64,000 nucleotides of DNA, taken from Takakia lepidozioides (taxonomy: Eukaryota > Streptophyta > Takakiopsida > Takakiales > Takakiaceae). Location of the stretch: positions 4,216,001 through 4,280,000 of the forward strand of contig CM060734.1 of NCBI GenBank assembly GCA_030704615.1, given 5' to 3'. The stretch's first letter is position 1, and each line of letters starts with the position of its first letter. Below the pieces are notes generated by a model. It saw nothing but the letters and a program-made list of their open reading frames with translations. It searched no databases and was not told the origin of the DNA. Position numbers and translations under genes: made by a program. Shown piece by piece: positions 22,035 through 32,825 of the stretch.

Positions 22035-25000
22035 ATGCCACAACGCATTACGCGTTCGATTTTACTGTTAGTCGGACTTATGCCGCGTGGAGAAGGGCGA
22101 GGCTCTCCTCAGAGAAACCCCCCATCGAGGCCGCGGCGCAAACTGAAACCTTTGTACTACGGGCCACGACCAACGTCTCGCATGGCCAGACTGAAGCTAC
22201 AACAAGAGATACCCTTGTCTTGCTCGCAGTCCGCGCTAACTGAAGCCGAGCACTCTGAGGTGAGCGCATGTTTCTTCCGCTTTTTGTAGATGTGTCATCC
22301 TCTTCTTCGCGCCCGAACATTTTCTCTGTGCTTCTGCATGTGCGATTGCAAATGATTATTGGCGATTACTTGTATTTGCTTTCATGCTTATCTGTAGGAA
22401 CATAGTTGTTTTTGCTTTCATGCTTATCCCTACTCTGCCTGTCATGACTGTTGATTTGATTTGGATGGTGCCGCCCGTGTTGGGGATGACAAAGTGAAGA
22501 CGATCGGGACACAGTGGTGGTATCCTCGACTGCTCCAAGTCGACGAGCGGTGACTCCAACCCATCGACCGCAGTCTGACAGTCATGGATAGCAGTCTGCG
22601 GACTCTAGTATTCGCATTCTCGGGTCGCCTACGTGGGCGCTGGAGGCCAATCCAAAACTAGTTCCTTTTGTTGGCGGAAGAGAGGTGCTGGAGCGGGAGT
22701 ATGCCCAAATAGGCATTCGGGAGATTGCCTCTGCAGCAGTTGGCATGGCAGGTGCAGGGCGACGGAAACAGGCGGCAGATCCGCCCATCCATGAGGTCGA
22801 TGCACAGGTAGGGGGGCCCGCCCACACGAAGAAGAAAAAAAAGGGGAAGCACATGCAATCCCCAGCCAAAGAGCAGGCACACGTTGCTGAGGGGGGAGTG
22901 AACAGAACACCCACCAAACACCAAGAGGGTGTGACTTCCTCGGGGTTGAAGGTGGTGGACCTGGAGGCCTCACCTACAGCCACGCCATCTAAGAAACAAA
23001 AGGCCCGAGAGAGGGCAAAAGACAGGGCAGAGAGAAGGCCAAGGATGAGGCAAGAGAGAAGGCCACTGAAAAGACCACAGAAGAGGCAATGACACAAGCA
23101 CTGACAGGCGAGAGAGGTACCATGACACCTGAACCAGACAGAGCCATTAAGAAACCGGCAGAGGGAGAGGAGAAAACACCACACACACCGGGGTATGGGG
23201 CAGGTGGAGGGGAAGAGTCACGTGCCACATTGCAAGGCACTGTTGAGCTTCCGTTGGTACATGTCGGATATGAGGAGGAGAGGACCTTTCTGACCAGGAT
23301 GACATCCTCCCGGAGATCCCTAGGGCCCAAAGCCGGAGCATACAGGCTGGATTTGGTGGTTCTGGTGGGCTTCCAGAGAACCCCCCTGCAGCAGACGTCA
23401 TGTCGGAGGCGGATATGAAGTTGGCCGCTGCCAGGATGTTGGAGGCAACCCACATCAACATTGGCAGGGTACTGGGAGGCATGGTCTACCCAGCAAAGCT
23501 ACGGATTCTGCTCTGCCGCATGGTATCGATGCAAGTGGTCAGACCTGCCTTTTTTGGTGATATCAACAAGCTCAAATTCTCTTTTCGGGATGAATATCGT
23601 ATGGGGTCTGCCTCGTTTTATGTCTCCATTGAGAACCATCATGGAGCTTCTGGCGTATACACTTCTGACGATTTCGCAAAGTGGGGCCCCCATTGGCAAA
23701 CCCGAAACAGCGAGTTCGAGAAATTGATTGTTAACGATCCTCTTTTCCAACACTTGTCCGGAAAAATGTTCTTTGTATGGGACGGGAACCATCGGCTTGC
23801 CGCATGGATGGAGCACCTAGCCCAAGTACACCCCGACGAACTAGATTGGCATTACGCCATGGAATGTGTTGTGCTGAAGGTGGCGGGTATGGCGGATCGC
23901 AGTCTTCTCAAGGCTGCTATGGCGGACATAAACACGTAAGTTCAAATGCTCCTTGCACTGGAACTTGAGATTTGGCACATGCGAGGAGGTTCTACATGGA
24001 GTCAGAGGAGAAGAAACTGACCCTGGGTGCACTCGAATCGTATGTCAGCGTTGCCGAGGCAAAGGCGCGCCTCAATTACAAGTCTTGGATGGTGAAGTAC
24101 GTGGCCATTGCTGATCCCGCACTCGGTGACGACTTTCTTGTGGAGGTGGGGAAGCACTACTCACGGGCTCTTAAGCCAACAATGACAATCGAGAAACTAC
24201 ATCGTCTAGCCACAACGTGTGTGGATGCAACTGAGAAGGTTAATCATTCTGAATCAACTTGGACTCTTCATGCAACAATGTGTTCCCTTACTTTATTTCA
24301 CTTACTAATATCCACGTTGATTCGACAAACCCGGTGGCTCCAAATCTGGAATGGGTCTCAGAGTATTCGGGACATGTGGAGCTTCCCAAAACTTCACAAA
24401 CTGTCCGACCCCACATTCGACCTCTGGATGAACCGCATGACATGGTGGTTTCAGGTTGTTTTCAAAAAAATTTGGTGCTTCCCCTCTTGTATCACGTAGA
24501 TTTCCGGCATTTCTTGAAGAATGCTGACTAATGGGGACTGTCCTCAGGTCACCACAAATGCGCAAGAGCAGCTGGACACCCAAGCCCACCAGTTCAAGCT
24601 GAAGATAGCGGCAGGAGCACAGAGCCTCACCGACTATGTGACGAGGTACTTTCTGCTATTCAAAACCGACCTATTCTATCGAGAGATGCTGCATGCCCGG
24701 AGGAGTCATGAGTTCACCGATCAGCCGAACGCGGACAAAGCGGCAATGCGCCTTCTATACAGGTAAACCTCCTGGGCTCTTATTACATTCGTACCCATTT
24801 TCTATGTCACCCAATTCTTTGGCGTGGAAATGGTTGTCCCATGAGCGGCTAAGTTCCATGAGTGCCTATATCCAAAACAGCCAAGTCCCATGACATCGGA
24901 AACTACTCGGGGACTTAGCCATTTTGGCCCCCCATACTGGAAATTCGGCACCATATATCCAGGTTAGGGCCCAAAATGGCTAAGTCCCATGAGCGCCTGT

Positions 25001-25715
25001 ATCCGACTCTGGAAAAATGGCGCTGCATTTCTAGATTTGGGCAAGGCCACCCCTGCGACTTAGCCATCTCCGGCCGCACACTGGAAATTCGGCGCCATAT
25101 ATCCAGCTTGGGGCCCAAAACGGCTAAGTCCATGACATCGGACGGTACTCGGGGACTTAGCCATTTTGGCCCCCCAGACTGGAAATTTGGCGCCATATAT
25201 CCAGGTTCGGGCCCAAAACGGCTAAGTCCCATGAGTGCCTGTATCCGACTATGGAAAAATGGCGCCGCATTTCAGATTCGGGCAAGGCCACCCCTGGGAC
25301 TTGGCCATTTCCGGCCGCACACTGGAAATTCGGCGCCATATATCCAGGTTGGGGTCCAAAACGGCTGTCCCATGAGTGCCTGTATCCGACTCTGGAAAAA
25401 TGGCGCCGCATTTCCAGATTCGGGCAAGGCCACCCCTGGGACTTAGCCATTTCCAAGGCAGCAGCTATTAGAGCTCGTCAGGCTCGTAGATTTGTCTTGG
25501 ATTCTGCTGAGGAAAGTGGGGGAGAAGAGGCAGAAGATTCCCAGGAGGTGAGGTAAACGGTTCCCCAAGGAGAGGACGATATTTTTGAGAGGCATAGTGG
25601 AAGTGATGCATTGCAGATGTCAAGGGATGAGGGGGATGAGGAGGCAGGTGGGGCAAGTTCCTCGGAGGGTGTAGGAGAGGAGGATAGTAGTTCCCATTCC
25701 GGCTATGACAGTTAG
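22035..25715 (+). pseudogene. Five-exon gene with ParB/sulfiredoxin-like motif, partly broken
   Basis: Exons by splice signals: 22035-22259 (donor GTGAGC), 22592-23935 (donor GTAAGT), about 23986-24238, 24548-24762 (donor GTAAAC, acceptor TCCTCAG for the preceding intron) and 25472-25715. Phases agree across introns 1, 3 and 4. Intron 2 would be only 50 bp and is tentative. Exon 2 has a Lys/Glu-rich linker with two apparent frameshifts (near 23020 and 23270). A globular domain follows that ends in VWDGNHRLAAWMEHL, the DGNHR signature of the ParB/sulfiredoxin nuclease-like fold. The last exon is very acidic and has one in-frame TAA (25553-25555) before the final TAG. The biochemical role is unknown. 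The breaks may be real decay or sequence error. Confidence 0.6.
24900..25450. repeat. Intronic tandem array, second GGCGCC-centred repeat family
   Basis: Alternating blocks built around GACTTAGCCAT / ATGGCTAAGTC and two imperfect palindromes centred on GGCGCC: CTGGAAATTCGGCGCC... and TGGAAAAATGGCGCC.... The full period is about 240 bp in roughly two and a half copies. It lies wholly inside the inferred last intron (24763-25471) of the ParB-like gene. The sequence differs from the 2-kb array but the palindromic core follows the same plan. Confidence 0.85.
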
Positions 25716-26420
25716 GACAGTTGTATAGATCTGGCTCGCCACAAAATTTGAAATAAAATGTTGCATTTCATTGTTATGATGAGTCCAGTGGTGCCCACAT
25801 TCCAACTTCACATGACCCTATTTCCGTGGATACACAATGGTCTGCTCATGTTTTTTTTTTCCCGCTCATGCTCATGCCGCTCATGAAATAGCAGCCCCCA
25901 GTCCAGCCCTTGCATAGTGACAATTGAAGTCACTTGGTGTGACTTTTGGCAGCCTGTAGTGCTGGAATTGGCGGAAGTCAGGGACCGATATCCGAAGAAA
26001 GCTTGATCTTCACTCCTCCCAATCAGGAAATTACATGTTGGCTCACTGCCAGGCCATAAACATCCTTGTTAGTAAATCAACTTGGCGAGGAAATAACCAG
26101 AAAGGAAGAAGGTAGGGTGTTTGTACTTGTGTACAAACACCACTAAGTACACTGGAAAGGAAGAGTGGGAAGATATTCATGTCATGTCAAGACATGGACA
26201 AGACCCACTAGGGTCATTGTCAATTAGAGACATAAACAGCCCAAAAACAGGGCACCATCTAACACTTCCATTCTTGTCATAGCTTACCAATTGACATCAC
26301 CCAATCATTCATGATAAAACAGGGTGGGAGGGCAGGGTTTATTCATGTAAGGGGTATGATACCATGTTGCTGCAGTTATGCAAGAGGCAAGGCATCTGAA
26401 CCATCATGTAATTTTTCCCA
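25716..26420. other. No gene seen
   Basis: AT-moderate sequence after the ParB-like gene. It contains an AATAAA-like signal near 25750, which may be that gene's polyadenylation site, a T10 run at 25851-25860, and TCATGCTCATGC short repeats. Nothing else is supported. Confidence 0.5.
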
Positions 26421-26424
26421 GAAT

Positions 26425-26930
26425 TCATAATTACCCCAAGACATGCATCATGCAAGGCATCTTGGGCAAGTAAGAACAGACTGCCATATTACAGATTCAA
26501 GACATGTACACACAAGTATCTTGATGGACCAGCCTGCAGTTTTTCAGATTCCAGACATGCAACCAAGTAACCCTCTTGGGCATGACAAGACAGATTGCAG
26601 CCTCATTCTATACCATTCGTAATTATCCCAAGACATGCATCATGCAAGGCACCTTGGACAAGTAAGAACAACATGCCATATTACAGATTCAAGACATGTA
26701 TACACAAGCATCTTGATGGACCAGCCTACAGTTTTTCAGATTCTAGACATGCAACCAAATAACCCTCTTGGGCATGACGAGACAGATTGTAGCCTCATTC
26801 TATACCATTCATAATTACCCCAAGACATGCATCATGCAAAGCATCTTGGGCATGCAAGAACGGCCTGCCATATTACAGATTCAAGACATGGACACTCAAG
26901 CATCTTGAGTACCCGAGACCAGGCCCTATT
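26425..26930. repeat. 191-bp tandem repeat
   Basis: The segment ATTACCCCAAGACATGCATC recurs at about 26430, 26622 and 26813, giving a period near 191 bp over about two and a half copies. Identity between copies is high. Each copy has internal AGACATGNA and ATCTTGG motifs. No coding potential. Confidence 0.9.
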
Positions 26931-27059
26931 GGCCAAAAAATCCATACATTGCAGGTCACTGGCCTGATGGGATGACAAGGCTAAAATATATGGCAAAGGT
27001 CCATTAAAGCTTATCACCACTGTTTTCCAGGAGGCTTATGCCAAAGCTCGGTTGCAAGC

Positions 27060-27125
27060 CGACGTGATGTGACGTGACGTCGGTGTCAGCGACACTGACG
27101 GGATTCGGGTCACACGTCACGTCAG
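27060..27125. repeat. GACGTGACG-rich box
   Basis: Several overlapping GACGTGACG / CACGTCAG motifs in both orientations, 100 bp before a GCGACCGCC-rich stretch. A similar box occurs at 32728-32805, again just before a GCGACCGCC array. It may be the outer end of a mobile unit or a bZIP-type (ACGT core) regulatory region. Confidence 0.6.
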
Positions 27126-27224
27126 TAGGTAAAGACATGGGTATAACATTGCCACGACCTTAGACAGCATGGCACAATTGTCGGTGAGCCCAAGGAGGTG
27201 GCAAGTGTGACGCCAAAGTGGCGG

Positions 27225-27620
27225 TCACCTCGGAGCCAGTGAGCTGGCGTCGGTCGCCCCGGAGCCGGGTGAGGTGGCGAGGCAAGCGCCCGCCTCAGTG
27301 GCGGTCGCCACTCTGCCGGACGTGGTGGTGATCTCGGCAACCGCCACCATGGCGGTCGCCTTCAAGGCGCCTGAGGTGGCCATGCAGATGACCGTCATAG
27401 TGGCGGTCAGGCGGAAGGGGGGTGCCCAGAGGGCGGGCGGGACGACCGCCACGTGCAGGTCGCAGGCGGGAGAAGAGGGCGACCGCCACGTGCCGTCGCC
27501 TGGCGTGCCGCGGCTGCAATACGAGCACGTGGCAGGGTGGGTGGCTGGGCGACCGCCACGCGCGGTCGCTGGCGGGACCACCACGTGGCGTCGCGTGCGA
27601 GATGGGCGACCGCCATGTGG
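27225..27620. repeat. GC-rich GCGACCGCC / GGCGGTCGC cluster
   Basis: Many ACCGCCA and GGCGGTCGC motifs in both orientations, within very GC-rich DNA, without the AT-rich spacers seen at 33 and 37 kb. The long open frames over it (for example 27274-27738) follow from base composition and repeat length. It lies directly upstream of the TATA box at 27678. Confidence 0.75.
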
Positions 27621-27677
27621 TGGGATGCGGGTGGGGGGTTGGGTTTGGGGGTATGGGCGGGGGGAGGGTGGAGGGGG

Positions 27678-27683
27678 TATAAA
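27678..27683 (+). promoter_or_regulatory. TATA box of a GCGACCGCC module
   Basis: TATAAA in a G-rich setting, followed by a C-rich run and then a CTTGAGGGTACTTTGGATG leader. A closely similar leader (CTTGAGGTTGCTTTGGATG) follows the TATA box at 33921, so the two promoters share descent. Confidence 0.65.
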
Positions 27684-28094
27684 GGGGCAGGCCTCCCCCC
27701 CCATTTCTTCACCTTTGCCTCCCTGTTCTCGAGCTTGAGGGTACTTTGGATGCTTCGCGTTCTGAGTCCGAGAGTTTGAACTCGAAGAGGCAAGGGTGCT
27801 TGGCATTGGAGGGGGGAGGTTTTTAATTTTTTTTCCCCTGAACTGACGATTGGTTTAGGCAAGGGTGTTTGGCATTTGAGGGGGGAGATTTTTGAGTTTT
27901 TTATCCTTGAACTGACGAGAGAGTTGGTTTGGAGTCACGTCCGGTGTGTGACCGAAAGGGTGCACAAACCGATTTGTTATATCGGGAGGGGGAAGGGTTT
28001 AGGCCGGTTGAGGGGGGATGTCGGGAGTGACAATCTATTTTTGTGCAGTTTGTTCCAAGATCTATTTCATTTCCTTGCCATAACATACCAAGCA

Positions 28095-28181
28095 ATGTCT
28101 GGAACAGGGTCTAGCACTTGGGACGGGAAGTTCATCAAGGAAAAAGAGGAAACATGGATCGGAGCGTGTGACGAGCCCTGA
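28095..28181 (+). CDS. Possible short or truncated ORF of the 27-kb module
   Basis: A 28-codon frame starting MSGTGSSTWDGKF and ending DEP follows the TATA module by about 420 bp. Its leader holds a GGGGGAAGGGTTTAG segment also found just before the gene at 38568. The frame is short and ends in sequence I cannot relate to any gene, so this may be the 5' stub of a deleted gene. Confidence 0.3.
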   Translation: MSGTGSSTWDGKFIKEKEETWIGACDEP

Positions 28182-29446
28182 GCGCGCGCGGTCAGGGTGA
28201 CGGCATAGTAGTCTAGGGGGGCCGAGGTAAGTTGCGGTGTAGGTTGGGCTCACTGAACCGCCTACCCGACTGCGGTTAGTGCAGGGGGTCCGTGGTCGTA
28301 CATGGTGGCTATGATCACTATCTAAGTCCTACCTGCAAAGAGAAACCACGTACTCATCTTCAAAGGGCGAGTTTGCGTTTCTAAGTCCTACGGTATCCTA
28401 CAATCTACTTAGTAACTGCCTTCCAAGTCTTTGTGTTTTATTGTCTAATTCCTACCGCCTAGGCCTCCGAGCCGCCTGTAGCCGGGACATGTTTTAATCC
28501 CTTCACAAGGCACCTGCCAAGCCTAGGGAGAAGAGGGAAAATTGTCCTCTCCCAATGCCCTCCTTCGGCGAGGGCTTGAGTTCAAGTCACCTCTAAATGG
28601 AAGGGCCAACGCTTCCTACCCCAGTGCCTAAATACTTTGTGTTAGCAAAGGAGTGGCCAAAATGCCCATCGTCGTCCAATAGGTTCACTCAATTCAATAA
28701 GGTGGTTCTAAGCCCTTCAACTCAACAAGTTCAATCAGTTTAATCAATGCCCTGCAGGCTATAACGAGCACCACGTGCATCTATCCTATTTAGGCAACTT
28801 CGCAAATCATAAATGCTGGAAAATAAAAGAAAGTAAGAAAATCAGAAAAAATACCTCCCCTATGGGAAATCATGTGGAGAGTCCAAAGATACCCTTGGTG
28901 CCTAAAGATGCCCTTGGGAACCCAATGAGAACCGAGGAACACCTGGAAACCGTTCCCTGCCGCGGGGAACTGTCGCGGCTCTATCAGATGAATGAATCTC
29001 GCTGAGAGCTCATCCCTGCCACTACATTCGTTAGTCCAGAACATGCACGCGTAAATAATAAAATAACCACTGGTGGGTCCAATCAAGATTTCACCCCCCT
29101 TACATTATTTTAAGGTGCTGGTGCGCTTTCCCTCCGTGGGAAAAGTCATCCTCTACCTTGGGCTCTGACACAAAGGATCACTGTAGCCGAGTTTTTAGGA
29201 CAGAGTACTTTCTCTCCTCCCTTGTCTCTCGAGGTCTCCGCCTCTAGCTCACTGCTCCCAGGCCCGCTTGGCTCTCTCTTGGAGTCATAAGAACGCTCCC
29301 CTCCAAGGCTATGTCCTCCCAAAATCCTAGATTTTATCTACCACCGGCGCCTTAGATAATGGCTCCTAACCCTTAGAGGGGTATAAATTGAATCTAATAG
29401 CTAAAGGTAAGAATACCCCTCTTTAAGGGAATTTGCAGATGCATTG
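28182..29446. other. No gene seen
   Basis: Mixed-composition DNA with repeated CTAAGTCCTAC motifs near 28324-28390. The short frames (such as 28775-29005) show no family resemblance. Confidence 0.5.
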
Positions 29447-29573
29447 CCCGCTGGATAAAACGCCCCCGCCACGTGGCGGGGGCGCAGATCCGCGCGTAGC
29501 GGTCCAAACCGTGGACCGTTGCGGTTAACGCCAGCGTCCGCCGGTCCGTCTCAACTTTTGGTTATCCAGCGGG
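29447..29573. mobile_element. Small foldback (MITE-like) element, 127 bp
   Basis: Terminal inverted repeats CCCGCTGGATAA (29447-29458) and TTATCCAGCGGG (29562-29573) bound the element. Inside are a perfect 24-bp GC-rich palindrome with a CACGTG core (29461-29484) and a second hairpin around GGTCCA...TGGACC. It is nearly all self-complementary. No clear target-site duplication was found. Confidence 0.7.
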
Positions 29574-30934
29574 TAAAGACCCGCACCCTGCTCGCACGCT
29601 TCAGGGCCTCACGCCTGAGCCACGCGGCTGATGTACTTGATCTCAATACGACTTAAGGTCAGCGTTGGGGCCCCGCTCCCGTACGTCGTGGCTGGGCCAC
29701 GGCTGCCTCCACGCTTTTAGTAATTGAGTCCCTACTCTCTAGGCACAACACCCGGGCTCCTCCCGGGCTGCTCGCGACTTTGGGGCAGTTACTGTCAAGC
29801 AAAATTAACCCGCCCAAACCCCAATAAAAAAAAATACAACCCACCCTCCCCTAGGCCTCCATGGCTTGCTAGTGGGGGGGCAAAATTAGCACATAGTGGC
29901 CTTATAGTGGCCTGATATCATAGATCCAGCCTACTGGCCTGCCTTTGCCAGGGCTGGCTATATTTCAAATTAGTAATCAAACACAAAGATTCCTTCTTCC
30001 AACAATTCCACAATGCACTCTCCTCTTTTGAAGAGTCTAAATCAGATTTTCAACTTCAAGCTTTGCTTGGAAAATAAATGAATCACATACACAAATGGTG
30101 AAATGGTAAGATGGGATCAACCTTTCTATGCGAGAGTGCTTGGGATGCTCTGTCGACTCAAGTAATGGTACTCTATGCGGCCTCCACTTGGGCTCTCGTC
30201 CATAAGTCCATACCAGCCCCTCCTACTCGTCCTCAAGTCACTTTCCTCCAAATGAAATTGCCCTCTTCCTTCACAAATGAAAATGGCTCAAAGGCCACAA
30301 TTGAAATGGCTCAAAGGCTCACAAGCTAGGCCACTTGCCTTAGCTTACAAGAATCCTACCTAACTAGGGAGCTTCAAGCTCCACTCCCTAGGATCTAGCC
30401 CCTCCTCAAGCCAAAAGCCTGCAAGCACTACAACAACAAGCAAGATGAAACTAAGCAAATGAGTTAGATGAAGAATAAGAGAAGCCTTGCCCCCTCTTTT
30501 ATACTGTTGTTGTGCCTAATAGACTAATGGAAAATATTCATTAAACTATTGTTTCTTTGGAGGATCTATAATATACTATTCCACATGGATGAAAAGTCTT
30601 AGAGGCAAATGAAAGCTGTCTTTTCATCCATCCAATTGGATGACCAGTTGGCACGAGTTGTCATTTCATCCATCCAGCTCCTCAAGGCGAATTCCAGGAT
30701 TTTTCATCCATCCAAGAAGTAGAAAATGCAAATAATAGGCCTTGTGAGTGCCGTCGACTCAATAATTTGGCCCCGCTGGTAATCAGCTCCATAAATCACC
30801 AAACTTGGTGACAAACTACAATTATATACCCCGTATCAGCCTATAAAATCTCAGCTCCATCGGTGGTAAAAAGTTGCACTTCTCGCCATTCGTCGTATTT
30901 TCGCTACACACATATTTTGTGGTATATTTGGAAA
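29574..30934. other. No gene seen; TTTCATCC motif cluster
   Basis: No supported coding region. At 30585-30725 there are several TTTCATCCATCC / GGATGA motifs in both orientations. These recur at 47800-47970. Confidence 0.45.
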
Positions 30935-31339
30935 TCAAATCCCTGGTGATGGCTCTGGGGTCTTTGACCCTGCCACTGAGTCATAGGTTGTCCGGAGTCC
31001 CCTCCAGTTGTCCCGCACCGCTAACAAGTCCACGCTTTGCCATTTGAAGTCGTCCTGACCTGCTGTCATTCCGATGCGGCCAATTGCTTTGTTGCGATAT
31101 TTCATCGCTATACATGTCGCTTCCACCAATTGCCAAGCTCCTCGCCGTGTGTTCCTACTGGACTTGAAAGGCGGGAGAAAAGAGAGATCGCAATCTGGGA
31201 CTGGAACAGTCGTCCTGTATTGTTCGAACATGATTAACTCGCCGTTTCTGGTACTGAATTGACAGCCTAATCTGCTGTCGATGCAGCTTCCTACGGTCAT
31301 CTTGACGCCATAGTTCCACTCCATGGTTGTCGCAGACAC
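30935..31339 (-). CDS. Uncharacterised ORF, 134 codons
   Basis: The frame begins MSATTMEWNYGV and has balanced amino-acid composition and a Cys-containing N-terminal half. I do not recognise it. No promoter, splice site or neighbour explains it. It could be an exon or chance. Confidence 0.25.
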   Translation of the reverse strand: MSATTMEWNYGVKMTVGSCIDSRLGCQFSTRNGELIMFEQYRTTVPVPDCDLSFLPPFKSSRNTRRGAWQLVEATCIAMKYRNKAIGRIGMTAGQDDFKWQSVDLLAVRDNWRGLRTTYDSVAGSKTPEPSPGI

Positions 31340-32700
31340 TGTCTAATTTCCTACGTGCTTTACCAACGATTTCCAGACAACTAACAAACTAACTTGTTTT
31401 GGCAGTACAATGCCGAAACCGCTTGTCTTATGATAAAAAACGATATGAAAGAAAAGTGTACCAATATATGCATCTACATATATGACAACCAATGGGGAAC
31501 ACTCGTCCCGAGTGTAAGAGAATCCAGGATCTTTGGTTCGTAAAAATCCCCCTACTAGGGTATCCCTGATATCCCTTGGAGTCAACGACTCCCTTGCGTA
31601 AAGATAAGAATAATTCCCCTCAGGCTCTTCCTCCTCGGAGAGAGTTCGAGTCTTCCGGGAGAGAGGAGAAAATAAAAGCAAAAGCCAAAAAAAAATGTTT
31701 CAAAACTACCCAGCTCGCCCTCTTTGGAGAGAGTTGGAGTTCCCAGATAAAAAATACTTCAAAACCGCCATTCTGCCCCACCGGACTGGGTTCGAATCCC
31801 CTAGATGATGTAAGAGATATATGCGCGGTGCAAATTGATGATTCTACTCTAAAATAGCCTTGGAAGGACTTTTGGTTCTACCCTACTAGACATGGCTTGC
31901 AATGACCTATCATGGATGTGCACAGCTCATGGTAAATCGCTCACTGCGAACTACGACCTCGACTCGAATCCGGAAGGGTCTAGAAGCTCCTAAACATGAT
32001 GCTTCTGGGAGTCCTAATTCTTGGCTCCCACAACAACAGAAAAGATTGGATACCCGAGGACCCTACCCATGAAATAAACGCATCATTCCTAACTACGATC
32101 TAACTTGGTTCATGACTCGCAGGGACCTCTCATGGATTTCGCAGAGCTCATGATGAAATTCTTGACCTAAGAAATGATTGGATTTATTCTGCACCTCAGA
32201 GGACCATACCTGGAACAATGTAACATTCTATCTGAAGAGGTCACAGGCCCTTCTGGGTTTTCCTGTGCCTGACGCCCTTCACTCATGTGAGGGGAGCAGC
32301 AACCACTGCTCTACAAGTCACCTTTTACCTCCTCACTGCTTCTGATTTTTCTCTCTCTACGAGGAATGCTGCAGCGGGGTAAGGTGAAAATGACAAAAAG
32401 TTTAAGGTTTAGAATCCCCGTGCGTGTGCTCCATGCAAGGAGCACCAGTATACTGCAGAATGCTTGATACAACAAGCATTTACTTTTTCTCGAGATATCA
32501 TTTGAGCAGACACAGATAGACTCTGTGATAAGAAAAAAACAAATGATGATCGACAGTGTGCATTGAATAAGAGTGCATATATTAGCGTAACTACGTTGCC
32601 CCGCATCCCAAGATCTACTCTCGGAACTCCAAGAAAGGGTGTCAATAACCTACTTGGGTAAGAGCCCTACTGACTTCTTCCCATTGCAGAAGTTTCATTG
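31340..32700. other. No gene seen
   Basis: A GGTTCGAATCCC motif at 31789-31800 resembles a tRNA B box, but no matching A box or acceptor stem is visible upstream. The remaining short frames are not convincing. Confidence 0.5.
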
Positions 32701-32727
32701 GATTATTGCAACTTAGTTGCCCGGTTA

Positions 32728-32805
32728 TCAGCGTCACGTCCGTCAGTCAGCGTCAGGTCACGTCAGACTTGACGTTGACGGGACCTCCGTCACGTCAGAT
32801 TCGGG
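32728..32805. repeat. GACGTGACG-type box before the 33-kb array
   Basis: Repeated CGTCACGTC, CAGGTCACGTCAG and TTGACGTTGACGG motifs, similar to 27060-27125, immediately precede the GCGACCGCC array. It may mark the left end of the hAT-containing unit. Confidence 0.55.
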
Positions 32806-32825
32806 GAATCAAAATTAAAAAAGAA

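Noticed and set aside
27225-27862. GC-rich frames of 100-190 codons on both strands
   Set aside because: They follow from base composition and the ACCGCC/GGCGGT repeats; there is no conserved product.
31730-31805. A tRNA gene, because of GGTTCGAATCCC
   Set aside because: No A box, anticodon arm or acceptor stem can be drawn at the right spacing.
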